Shown here piece by piece: positions 17,205 to 25,715 of a stretch of DNA of 64,000 bases; the first letter of the stretch is position 1; every line of letters starts with the position of its first letter. Made by a program: the position numbers and the translations under genes. Under the pieces are notes generated by a model. The model was not told where the DNA came from. It saw nothing but the letters and a program-made list of their open reading frames with translations, and did no database searches. Source of the DNA: Streptomyces vietnamensis (GTDB lineage: Bacteria; Actinomycetota; Actinomycetes; Streptomycetales; Streptomycetaceae); assembly GCF_000830005.1 (NCBI RefSeq), contig NZ_CP010408.1, positions 62,001 through 126,000 of the forward strand, written 5' to 3'.

Positions 17205-18080
17205 CTAGTTGAGGACCTGGACCTCGGCGACGTTGATGTCCACGGAGCTGGTGCGGACCTCGGTCAGCTGACCGGCCTGAGCGCCACCGGTGACCTGCCA
17301 GTCGATCGACCAGGTCGACGTCGCGGTGACGTGGTACGTGCCGGAGCCGGTGCTGGAGGACGGCTTGTCGTAGCGGTGGCCGCAGTCCGGGGAAGGCGAC
17401 TTGCCGTACTCCGGCTTGTAGGGCGTACCGGCCGTCGTGCAGGTGACGGTGTGGCCGTCGCCCATGTTCCACACGATCTTCGACACCCGGGCGGTGGCCG
17501 TCACCGACACCGGGCCGATCGACGCGGAGGCCGTGTTCGGGCCGTACGTCTCGGGGCCGGTGTCGGTCCACATGTAGACGGGCATGCCGACCACGCCCTT
17601 GCCGCCCGGCTTCGGCGTGATGCCGATCGCGGGCGCGCGCAGCCGCATCTTGTCCACTGCCTGCTGTGCCACGACCGCGGGGTCGATCACCGGACCGCCG
17701 CCGCCGGGCGGGGCCGTGGTGAAGATGTTCTTCACGTCGTGGATGCCGGTCTCGTTGTCGAGGCAGTCCTCGAGGTACATGGAGACGCCGGGCTTCCGGC
17801 CGCCTGGGCCCCAGAGCGCACTGTCGTCACCGGGCTGAGGGTCAGCGAGGGTGTAGGTGCACGTGTAGCGGCTGTCGCCACCACCGGTGTCGTCTCCTCC
17901 GTCTCCCCCACCCCCTCCGCCACCGCCTGGTGGTTGGTCTCCTCCCGGGTCTTTGGGGCCTTCCACGATGGTGCACACCCAGCCCACTTGGCACTTTGGG
18001 CCCTCGTCGGCAACAGCGACAGGACCGGTCAGGGCGAGCAAAAGCCCGAGGGCCAGAGCCGTACTTCTCCGGGTCAGCAC
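17205..18080 (-). CDS. Secreted Gly-rich protein of the Tad operon
   Basis: 291 residues with a Sec signal peptide (R-R-S-T-A-L-A-L-G-L-L-L-A-L, cleavage likely after V-A-D or A-V-A). A short Cys-containing section and a glycine tract at ~50-68 lead into a beta-rich domain with conserved C-T-T and D-C-G-H-R-Y-D motifs, resembling proteins that sit in Streptomyces Tad clusters and are usually annotated as hypothetical. Probably extracellular; it could be a pilus tip or wall component. The start overlaps the end of the lipoprotein gene. Confidence 0.7.
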   Translation of the reverse strand: MLTRRSTALALGLLLALTGPVAVADEGPKCQVGWVCTIVEGPKDPGGDQPPGGGGGGGGDGGDDTGGGDSRYTCTYTLADPQPGDDSALWGPGGRKPGVSMYLEDCLDNETGIHDVKNIFTTAPPGGGGPVIDPAVVAQQAVDKMRLRAPAIGITPKPGGKGVVGMPVYMWTDTGPETYGPNTASASIGPVSVTATARVSKIVWNMGDGHTVTCTTAGTPYKPEYGKSPSPDCGHRYDKPSSSTGSGTYHVTATSTWSIDWQVTGGAQAGQLTEVRTSSVDINVAEVQVLN

Positions 18081-18688
18081 GGCTGGTCCGCCTTGGGCTC
18101 GGCCTTGAGTACCTTCCAGCCGTCCGGCCAGCGCTCCACCAAAGACACGACCACGTACTTAGTCACCCGGTTACTGGGCATCACGGCTGGCTTGCCGCTC
18201 GCCTTGTCGATGATCTTCCACTGTGAGACGTCGAGACAGCTGGAGATGGTCACACTCGGCGTCTTCTTGTCGAGGGCGGCGTCTGTGACCGTGGGGTTCG
18301 TCATCACTGGCAGACCGGTCATGACTGACTTGGTGGTCTTGAGGTTCTTGACGCCGGCTTCCGCCTGACTCAACGCTTCGGCCGCGGTGTACCGCTTGAG
18401 GTCGGTTCCGTCGATGGAGGGAATCGCGTAGACCTTGGGCAGCTCTGTCCAGTACGACGTGTAGGTCGAGATGGCCTCCGCCTTCGCGGCCTCGGACGGA
18501 TCCACCGTCGCCGACTTGCTCGGTGCGGCCGAGACCGTAGGCAGCTCGCCCTTGTCCTTCTCGCTGCCGGAGTCGCTCGACGAGGTACAAGCCGAAACTG
18601 CCAGCGCAGCGACGAGGACGAGGAGGAAGCCCCTCTGCCGGTACGGCGCCATGACGGAGCGCATGCGTCGCATTTGTGTATGAGTCAC
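18074..18688 (-). CDS. Lipoprotein, first gene of the Tad operon
   Basis: 204 residues from GTG at 18688, which follows GGGAGG by a few bases. After a basic leader comes L-V-L-V-A-A-L-A-V-S-A-C, a clean lipobox with Cys ~32 and a Ser-rich tether. The folded part contains an alpha+beta region with a V-S-L-V-E-R-W-P-D-G-W-K-V-L end reminiscent of NTF2-like helper lipoproteins, though I cannot assign a family. It is followed without a gap by the secreted protein gene, marking it as the operon leader. Confidence 0.7.
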   Translation of the reverse strand: MTHTQMRRMRSVMAPYRQRGFLLVLVAALAVSACTSSSDSGSEKDKGELPTVSAAPSKSATVDPSEAAKAEAISTYTSYWTELPKVYAIPSIDGTDLKRYTAAEALSQAEAGVKNLKTTKSVMTGLPVMTNPTVTDAALDKKTPSVTISSCLDVSQWKIIDKASGKPAVMPSNRVTKYVVVSLVERWPDGWKVLKAEPKADQPC

Positions 18689-18996
18689 GAAGCCTCCCGA
18701 TGCATACGCGGTCACCTGGCTTCAGCTGCGGTCGTTCCCCCTTGAGAAGATCACGCCCTGCCATCGACCACTCGATTACCGCAAAGGCCCACACTACGCA
18801 AGATCACAACAACCGCACCGGGCGTAACGACAGTTGAGGCCCGAAGATGCGCTGTAACCGGCCAAAATCGGCCTGGAAGGCGTCGTGAGTGTGTCAGGTC
18901 AACTCACGGCTTTCATCGGTAGTGCGGCCATGGGGTATCGGCTCGGTGGATGGCGGTTTGGGTGTTCAGTTCCCTGACCACCCTCGCGCCGGGTAA
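18689..18996. other. Tad operon upstream region
   Basis: About 300 bases between the operon's first gene and the pentapeptide gene, both leftward. The promoter of the Tad operon should be here, but no clear -35/-10 pair stands out. Confidence 0.4.
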
Positions 18997-20994
18997 TCAG
19001 CGTTTGATGCGCCCTCGGACGGCAAGGACGGCGAGGGCGAGGAGGGCGGGTTCGAGGAGGCGAGAGGTCATCTCGATGTAGGTTCCGGTGGTGGTGAGGT
19101 CCTGGCCGCTGGAGCGGAACACTACGGAGTTGAGCGTGACGGTCAGGGCCTTGTCGAAGCGTTTGCTGGTGAACCTGTCCCCGGTGGGGTTCTTCGGGTC
19201 CTGCTTGTCGATGGTGAGGGTGATGGTGCCGCCGCCCGCCGGGACAGTGCCGGTGGCTTCCTGTTTCGGGGACGACATCGGCAGGCCGAAGGCCATCAGC
19301 AGCACGATGGTGGCGAGCATGGCGGCGGCGAGCCAGCCTAGGGCGCGGCCGGCGCGCAGGCCGTAGCCGGAGAGCAGCCAGTAGGCCCACAGCAGGCGGC
19401 GCTCGGCTTTCGGGGTGCCGGTGCGGTCGTGGCGGCGCATCTCGCACTCGCCGTAGTAGAAGTCGGCGGCGCCGGGTTCGTTCTTGCCGTCCTCGAACGC
19501 CTTGCGGAGCTGCCGGTACAAGGGGGCGACGTCGTCGGGGTCCGGGGTCCGGGCGGGGTCGGGGTGGTACGGGCCGGTACGCCACCGGCGGGGGTCGGGC
19601 GGGGTGCCAGCGGATGTGGGGGGCTGTCCGGCGGTCTGCGCCCGCCAATGCTGCTCCTCTGCCAGCGTCCGCCGGCGGGTCCAGCGGACCGGGGCTATGC
19701 CCTTGCGGTGCCAGCCGGTAGGGGTGGAAGCGAGGGTGGTACGGCCCTCCAGCCGGAGCTGGTCAAGATGGAAGGCCCCGGAGAACAGGCAGCCGGACAG
19801 GTCGGTGTCGGTCAGGACCAGGTGGGCGGCGTCCACGCCCTGCACCGACACCACCCGCACCGCCCCGCTCCCCGGCAAAGTGCTCTCGTCCAGGGTCGGG
19901 CCACCGGCGATGGTGAACGGGGTGGGGTGAGCGGTGACGGCGAGAGGGGCCTCCAGCACCGCATGCCCAAGATCAACAGAAGCATGGCGAACCCGGACGG
20001 TCGCGGTCGACTGCCAACGGGTCCGCGTGCACCGCACCTGCTTCGCTGCGACCTCCAGCGTCACCGGCGCTCCAAACACCGCTCCCGACAAATCGACCGT
20101 CCCCCCGCACACCACCGGCCCCCATCTCGAAGCCGCCAAGAACTGCGCCTCATCGAACCGGGCATCGCCGGAGAACCGTGCCTTGCCGAACCCGGTGGCG
20201 CCGGAGAACCGTGCCTCGTCGAACCGGGCGTTGCCGACGAACTGCGCCCCGTAGAACTGGGCGTTGCCAGAGAACTGCGCCTCGTAGAAGCGGGCGCTGC
20301 CGGAAAACTGCACCCCGACGGACCAGACGTCACCGAAGAACTGCACCCCGTCGAACCAGACGTCACCGAAGAACTGCGCGCCGTCGAACCGGGCGTCGCC
20401 GGAGAACTGCGCCCTCCTAAACTGGGCGTCGCCGGAGAACTGCGCCCGGCTGAACCGGGCATCGTAAGAGAACTGCGCCTCACCGAAGTGGACTTCGTCG
20501 GAGAGGTGCGCCTGGTCGAACCAGGCGTCGGCGGAGAACTGTGCCCCTCTGAACTGGGCGTTGCCGGAGAATTGAGCCTTGCTGAACCGGGCGCTGCGGG
20601 AGAACTGCGCCCCACCGAACTGGGCGCGACCGAAGAACTGCGCTCCTCTGAACTGGGCACTGCCAGAGAACTGCGTCCCGCCGAACTGGGCACTGCCGGA
20701 GAACCGCGCCTCGCCGAACAAGGCGGTCCCGAGGTGGGGGCGTCGGCTGGTGGGGTCGCGGACGGCGTTGAGGAGGCGGTTGAGGAGGTCTTCGGTGAAG
20801 GGGGTGCCGCGGTGGTCGATGTCGGCGCCGGGGGCCAGGCCGGCAAGGTAGGTGTCGCGGTCGGTGTCGGTCAGGTGGGCGAGGCAGGCGGTGTGGCCTG
20901 GAGTCTGGATGCCGCGGCAGCCGACGGGATCGCTGGAGTGGGCGCTGTGGGCGCAGTGCGGCCAGGACGGTGCCGACGGTGCGGGTGTGCTCAT
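18997..20994 (-). CDS. Pentapeptide-repeat membrane protein
   Basis: 665 residues. A His/Cys-rich start (C-A-H-S-A-H-S, G-H-T-A-C-L-A-H-L) is followed at ~89-290 by about 40 tandem A-(Q/R)-F-x-x pentapeptides, in which Phe rather than Leu fills the central core position. Such repeats fold as a right-handed square beta-helix. A second, looser repeat region follows to ~400. Near residue 551-572 and at the very C-terminus are membrane helices flanking an outer domain (~580-630). The layout, cytoplasmic beta-helix plus C-terminal membrane anchor, resembles Streptomyces proteins annotated only as pentapeptide-repeat; ion-channel or effector roles have been guessed for others. No partner is evident. 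Confidence 0.85.
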   Translation of the reverse strand: MSTPAPSAPSWPHCAHSAHSSDPVGCRGIQTPGHTACLAHLTDTDRDTYLAGLAPGADIDHRGTPFTEDLLNRLLNAVRDPTSRRPHLGTALFGEARFSGSAQFGGTQFSGSAQFRGAQFFGRAQFGGAQFSRSARFSKAQFSGNAQFRGAQFSADAWFDQAHLSDEVHFGEAQFSYDARFSRAQFSGDAQFRRAQFSGDARFDGAQFFGDVWFDGVQFFGDVWSVGVQFSGSARFYEAQFSGNAQFYGAQFVGNARFDEARFSGATGFGKARFSGDARFDEAQFLAASRWGPVVCGGTVDLSGAVFGAPVTLEVAAKQVRCTRTRWQSTATVRVRHASVDLGHAVLEAPLAVTAHPTPFTIAGGPTLDESTLPGSGAVRVVSVQGVDAAHLVLTDTDLSGCLFSGAFHLDQLRLEGRTTLASTPTGWHRKGIAPVRWTRRRTLAEEQHWRAQTAGQPPTSAGTPPDPRRWRTGPYHPDPARTPDPDDVAPLYRQLRKAFEDGKNEPGAADFYYGECEMRRHDRTGTPKAERRLLWAYWLLSGYGLRAGRALGWLAAAMLATIVLLMAFGLPMSSPKQEATGTVPAGGGTITLTIDKQDPKNPTGDRFTSKRFDKALTVTLNSVVFRSSGQDLTTTGTYIEMTSRLLEPALLALAVLAVRGRIKR
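20124..20730. repeat. 15-bp coding repeat array in the pentapeptide gene
   Basis: About 40 units of 15 bp, each containing variants of GAACTGCGCC on the plus strand, encode the pentapeptides. Adjacent units are nearly identical in DNA as well as protein, a sign of recent unit duplication. Confidence 0.85.
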
Positions 20995-21071
20995 GGGGTG
21001 ACGGCTCCAAGAGGGAAGGGTGCCGGGTTGCTGCCCGGGCGGGTAGCGGCGGGGCGGGACAAGGCGCGGGG

Positions 21072-21815
21072 TCAGCCGCGCCCGGGGCGGAACGGGTTGT
21101 ACGCGGTGTACGGGTTCTCGTCTGTCTCGCCGCGGCGGTGGCGCTCGGCCTGGTAGGTGGTCCAGGCATCCGCGCCCTGGCGGATGGACTGCGTAGGCGT
21201 TCTGGTCCGGGCGCAGAACTCGGCGTAACCGAGGTCCGGCTCGGCCGGTCGTCGGCGCCGCTCCGCTCGCGGCTCGTCCCGGACACGCGCCGTATCAAGG
21301 TCCTCGACCGCGCGGACGCGGACCAGTTCTTCGACGTCGAACGCGACACGCGCAGCACGGCCGCCACCCTCGCCAGATCCACGACCACCGCGTGCCGGTC
21401 GGGAAAATCGGCTTCGGGCCGCAGGTTCACCACCGGCGGAAAACTCTCCTACTGAAGGTGTTCGACCCACTGCGCGCACTGGAGGATCCAGCCGCCCCGC
21501 CGCAACCGCCCGCCTCGCCGGCTCCGCGTCGCCACCGGCATTCAGGTCCTCCGGGGCGGGCCAGCCCGCCGCCCACAGCTCCCCCAGCCCGGCATCCAGC
21601 ACATCCACCGCAACATCCTGGGTGAGCTGATGCACCCGGGGCGGCGACAGACCCACCGCCTCCGAGGCCTTCCGCACCGACACCCCCTCGGCCCGCGCCG
21701 CAACAAGCGCCCAGAGCCGTTCCCGCTCCGCCTGCTCCAACCGCCACGTGGCCCGCCGCACTCGCGCCAGCACCCGCCGCTTCCGCCGGAATTTCCCCAG
21801 CCAGTCACCCCTCAC
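21072..21815 (-). pseudogene. Decayed helix-turn-helix protein gene
   Basis: One frame stays open for 247 codons, and its N-terminus has a good helix-turn-helix (A-E-G-V-S-V-R-K-A-S-E-A-V-G-L-S-P-P-R-V-H-Q-L-T) and its C-terminus a conserved E-F-C-A-R-T-R-T-P-T ... G-E-T-D-E-N-P-Y-T-A-Y-N-P-F-R-P tail. The centre, however, reads sensibly only in another frame: W-I-L-Q-C-A-Q-W-V-E-H-L-Q, a TAG near 21456, then V-V-N-L-R-P-E-A-D-F-P-D-R and V-V-V-D-L-A-R-V-A-A-V-L-R. So the gene appears to have two compensating frameshifts (near 21500 and 21340) and an internal stop. Either it is dead or it makes a protein with a scrambled centre. Confidence 0.65.
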
Positions 21816-22338
21816 CCACCTCAGACTGCCAGCCCCACACCACCCCGTACGGGCCGTTCAGCAAACTGAACACCCAGCTGCTACCCACCACGGCGATACT
21901 CCCCGATGCCCTCGTGGTGACCGGCGTTGTCGTTGGTGGGCTGGCTGTATGCCGACGTAAGAGGCCGACTGGTAGAGCGCGGATGGCGAGTGCCCATTTC
22001 CTGTCTGCTGACAGGGGCGAAAGCTGGGCGTCTGGAGGCATGCGTGTCAGGTGCCTGAGAGGAGGGCGTGCTCGGCGCATCCACTACGTGCACTCCTGCC
22101 GTACGTAGGTAGGTAGGTCTGGCCGAGATTGGGTTCGTCATCCCGGATCGAGTGCTCCGGGCAGATGGCGACGCTCGCGTAGACACCGTCGGTCTCCGCC
22201 TCGAAGGCGCGTGGGTCTGCCAATCGAGCGGTACTCCCGAGCGTCTGTGCTCATTGCTTTGGCGCTGTTCCTGTCATGGGACGGGCGTCGTGGTCGGGGC
22301 CGTCGGGGGTGTCAGTGCTGCCCGGCATAGTGCCGGGC
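21816..22338. other. Intergenic, divergent promoter region
   Basis: About 520 bases between the leftward decayed regulator and the rightward HEAT-repeat gene. No gene or strong hairpin is seen. A GTAG-GTAG-GTAG-type short repeat occurs at ~22103-22116. Confidence 0.4.
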
Positions 22339-24537
22339 ATGATCAACGACTTGGAGAGCATTGACTGGGCGTCCTTGGGGCACGCCTACGGGCCGGCCGA
22401 TGAGGTGCCGGGATGGCTGCGCGGCATGGTCTCGCCCGACCCCGACGTGCGGGAGGAGGCGTTCGGCAACTTCTATGGCGCGGTGCTCCATCAGGGGAGC
22501 GTGTATCCGAGCACGGTGGCCAGTGTGCCGTTCCTGTTCGCGATGGCGGACGATCCGGCGACGCCTGACCGTGGGGAGGTCGTCGCGCTGCTGCTCAGCA
22601 TCGGGCAGGAGGTCATCGACGCCGAGGAGGTCTACGCCGTCATCTGCGGCCCGGACGGGGAGGATTCCACGATCTACCCGGACACGGCGAACCTGATGCG
22701 TGAGCACGCCGACGCCTTCGTCGCCTACGCCTGTGACCCCGATCCGGAGGTGCGCAGGGCGGCAATCGAGGGGCTGGGGCTTTTCCTGGACGATGCCGAG
22801 CGGGCGGTGGCGCTTCTGCGGGACCGTCTCGTGGAGGAGAGCGGGGTCGCCGAGCGTGGGCTGGTGGTGCGGACGATGGCGAATTTGGCGCTTCGGCTGC
22901 CCGCGGCCGCCGCGGCGGCGAGGAGGTGGCTCGACGCACTGTCCGACAGCAGCACGACCGATCCGGACACCCGTCTGGCAGCGCTCGTCCACCGGACCCG
23001 CTGCGCTCCCGATTCCATCAACGATCAGACGGTGCCGACCGCGATCGGACTGCTCCGCCAGGTCACACCCGTGCCCCGGCCCGAGAAGGACGAGGATCAG
23101 GGGAACCGGGACTCCTCCCGCCCGTGTGCGTGCGAGGCCGAACCCGAACCCGACCCGAACGTCCCCGGGCACATCGCCGCCGCCTTCGCCGACCTCGAAC
23201 GACACGGCCGCCTCCACGCTCCCACCACTCCCCTGCTCACGGCCTTCCACAAGGCCCTGGACGCGCGCCTCGACGACCGGACGGCCCTGCTCACCGAACA
23301 GCTGCGCAGCCCGGACCCAGGAACCCGGTACGACGCCATCGACATGGCACGCCGTCTGATCGCCTCCTGGCGGGGAGAACACACCGACCTCGTCCGGCTC
23401 CTCGCCGACTGCCTGCTGCCGCGCGACTCCTACACCGCCGCGGCCGCGGCCGAGGCCCTCGGATCCCTGGCCGAACTGGCCGAACCCGCCCGGGAGGCCC
23501 TCGCCGCCTATGTCACCGCGCAGCGCACCGAGCACCGGCCTGATGCGTGGGCGAGCCCGCACCGCGTGCTGCGCCGTGCCCACCAGCAGGCCGTCGTGGC
23601 GCTGGCAGGCCTCGGAGACGAACGTGCCCTGCCCAGTCTGCTGACCGCGCTGGACACCGATATGGACGCCTGGCGCGCGGTGAACGCGGCCGGCCACTTG
23701 CCCCGGGCCGCCGCCGAGCTCACGCCCCGGCTCGTTCATCGCCTCGCCGATGTAGACCACTCCCGGGAGTGGCCCGATGTCGGCCCCACGGCTCTCGCCT
23801 CCGCCCTCGCGAAGCTCGGTGATCCGGCGGCCGTGCCCGCACTCACCGACGCCGTCCAAGCCGCCGTCCAGCACAAGCAGTGGAGTACCGCAGTTCCCGT
23901 TCTGAAGGCGCTCGCCTCGTTCGGCACCCGTGCCGCATCCGCCCTGGATACCGTCCGGGCCCTTACCGAGGCGGATGGCGTGGATATCCGTACGGCCGCG
24001 GTGGGCGCCGTCTGGGAACTCGAGCGCTGCCCCGAACGTGTGGTGCCATTGCTGGAGCACCTCCTCGAATCGCACCGGAACTTCGACGCGATCGACCTCG
24101 CCGGCCGGATCGGTCCTCCCGCCGCTCCCGTTCTGCCGCGCCTGCGGCAGATGCTGGGCGAGCAGGTCGAGCAGAACGCGCGCAACGAGCGGAATGGTTC
24201 GGCCGTGCTGAACGACTCGTGGACCCTCGTCCACGTCGCGTCAGCCCTGTGGGACATAGGCGGCACGAGCGAGGCCGACATCGTTGTACCGGCGCTGCTG
24301 AACGCCTGGGAGGACAACGACTCCACCGCGTGTGACGTCGTCGCCTGCTTCGACCGCATGGGCCCGGCCGCACGCCCCGCCCTGCCCCGTATCGAGGCCG
24401 CGACGGCGCAGCCACAGCGCGGCGGAGAGCCCTGGGGGTGGGGAGTCACCCGCGACCTGAAGTTCCAGCGCACCTGCCGTGCCATCCTGACCCGCCTGCG
24501 GGAGCTCCCGGAGCCTGCGCTTGCCGGGGAGGAGTAG
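22339..24537 (+). CDS. HEAT-repeat protein
   Basis: 732 residues from ATG at 22339 (M-I-N-D-L-E-S-I-D-W, the usual start of this family in Streptomyces; an upstream in-frame ATG at 22276 has no ribosome site). The protein is almost wholly made of paired amphipathic helices with D-P-x-P-x-V-R-x-x-A and G-x-A-A-x-x-A-L-P-x-L elements, i.e. HEAT/armadillo repeats, in two blocks separated by an acidic linker with E-A-E-P-E-P-D-P-N near residue 270. It is a scaffold for protein binding; no catalytic motif is seen. Such proteins are frequent in Streptomyces and some flank toxin loci, but no partner gene adjoins it here. Confidence 0.8.
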   Translation: MINDLESIDWASLGHAYGPADEVPGWLRGMVSPDPDVREEAFGNFYGAVLHQGSVYPSTVASVPFLFAMADDPATPDRGEVVALLLSIGQEVIDAEEVYAVICGPDGEDSTIYPDTANLMREHADAFVAYACDPDPEVRRAAIEGLGLFLDDAERAVALLRDRLVEESGVAERGLVVRTMANLALRLPAAAAAARRWLDALSDSSTTDPDTRLAALVHRTRCAPDSINDQTVPTAIGLLRQVTPVPRPEKDEDQGNRDSSRPCACEAEPEPDPNVPGHIAAAFADLERHGRLHAPTTPLLTAFHKALDARLDDRTALLTEQLRSPDPGTRYDAIDMARRLIASWRGEHTDLVRLLADCLLPRDSYTAAAAAEALGSLAELAEPAREALAAYVTAQRTEHRPDAWASPHRVLRRAHQQAVVALAGLGDERALPSLLTALDTDMDAWRAVNAAGHLPRAAAELTPRLVHRLADVDHSREWPDVGPTALASALAKLGDPAAVPALTDAVQAAVQHKQWSTAVPVLKALASFGTRAASALDTVRALTEADGVDIRTAAVGAVWELERCPERVVPLLEHLLESHRNFDAIDLAGRIGPPAAPVLPRLRQMLGEQVEQNARNERNGSAVLNDSWTLVHVASALWDIGGTSEADIVVPALLNAWEDNDSTACDVVACFDRMGPAARPALPRIEAATAQPQRGGEPWGWGVTRDLKFQRTCRAILTRLRELPEPALAGEE

Positions 24538-24738
24538 GCATCGCCGCGGAGGTCTCGTACGCCTGATGGCGCTTCCTGAAATCGGCCACCCGGTGCTCGG
24601 GATGGCTCCAGACCTGCTCACGGGATCTCCCCAGCCGTGCGCGGGATGACCTGGGATCGCGCGGCACAGCGGAGGAGCTGGCGGGCGCGGAGGCGGGACG
24701 GCCGCAACGCCGTTGAGTTAGGGCGGCGCTGGGTGGTG

Positions 24739-25125
24739 TCAAGGGTCGGTTGTGAGCAAGTTGATGCTGATGGTGGCCTTGTAGGTAGCACGGTCGATGG
24801 CCGGTCCGCGGGCGTTGTACTTGGAGATCGCGCGTTTGACGATGCGGTTTTTGGTGCGGACTCGCCGCTGGGGCAGGAGCTGGACCGGCACATGGCGGCC
24901 GATGCCTCTGACCAGGTCGATGATAGTGCCGGCGATGACGCCCGCAGCCGGTGCGAGCTTGTCGCGGGCGGCGGTCAGCGCGATAGTGAAGCTGGCCCGG
25001 TCTGGATCGGTGCCCGGGACGCTGTCGGTGGCATCGGTCATCGCGGTCAGCAGTGCCTGGTAGGCGGTCAACAGTGCCCAGACCTCCTGTCGATGCCGGC
25101 CGGGGTTACGGGCCCGCAGGACCCG
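24739..25125 (-). pseudogene. IS4-family transposase remnant (C-terminal part)
   Basis: About 128 codons read L-R-A-R-N-P-G-R-H-R-Q-E-V-W-A-L-L-T-A-Y-Q, then G-T-D-P-D-R-A-S-F-T-I-A-L and finally R-I-V-K-R-A-I-S-K-Y-N-A-R-G, the C-terminal end of Streptomyces IS4-type transposases. The catalytic core is missing upstream, where an iolB fragment begins abruptly. It is a dead remnant; the element's left end is probably near 24735. Confidence 0.8.
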
Positions 25126-25159
25126 CCCGCCCAGGGCCGTGGACTTCAGCTCCGCGTAG

Positions 25160-25351
25160 GCCGACGGCCTCGGCTACCAGCGGATCTCCCCGTCCCGCCC
25201 TGGCGGCGCCGACCTCCTCGCCGAGGTCCGCACGGGTGACCTCGTCCTCATCCCCGACGGCTGGCACGGCCCGTCCGTCGCCCAGCCCGGCAATGCCATG
25301 TACTACCTGAACGTGATGGCGGGCCCGGGCGCCGAACGGGCGTGGCGGATC
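25160..25351 (+). pseudogene. iolB: Fragment of 5-deoxy-glucuronate isomerase
   Basis: A short open stretch reads A-D-G-L-G-Y-Q-R-I-S and then D-L-V-L-I-P-D-G-W-H-G-P-S-V-A, M-Y-Y-L-N-V-M-A-G-P-G, the cupin-side conserved end of IolB, the myo-inositol catabolism isomerase. Both ends are cut: an IS4 remnant abuts it and, beyond ~25351, the sequence passes into unrelated frames. It is a non-functional scrap carried in by rearrangement. Confidence 0.75.
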
Positions 25352-25575
25352 CACTTCACGTGCGATCCCGGTGGCTGTGGGCTGCCACTCCTTCGGTGGC
25401 TGGAAGGATTCGCTCTTCGGCGACCACCACATCTACGGCAACGCGGAGTGCACCTCTACACCCGCGGCATGGTCGTCACCACCCGCTGGCCGGACCCGTC
25501 CGAGGCCCCGGCCGGCGTCCACTTGGGATCCCTGCGCAACCACTGACGCACGGCAGGCACGACAGGCACGCCCGG

Positions 25576-25611
25576 ACGGCCCGTACGGATCGGAGGATCC
25601 GTACGGGCCGT
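25576..25611. terminator. 16-bp perfect hairpin terminator
   Basis: Arms ACGGCCCGTACGGATC (25576-25591) and its complement (25596-25611) enclose a GGAG tetraloop and are followed by TTT on the plus strand. It separates the iolB scrap from the RTX gene. Confidence 0.85.
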
Positions 25612-25715
25612 TTCGCGCCGCCATCCGGTTGCACCGCGAGCCCGCATCGTTACTGGCCGCGCCCCAGGGGGGCATCGGTCTGCACGAACGATCGTGCCGA
25701 CCGGAGGGAAGAACG

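Noticed and set aside
15093..18368. A 1091-codon plus-strand frame opposite tadA to the lipoprotein gene
   Set aside because: Antisense shadow produced by high third-position GC on the coding strand.
20124..20730. Regular 15-bp repeats considered as a CRISPR-like array
   Set aside because: There are no unique spacers; the repeats stay in frame and encode pentapeptides.
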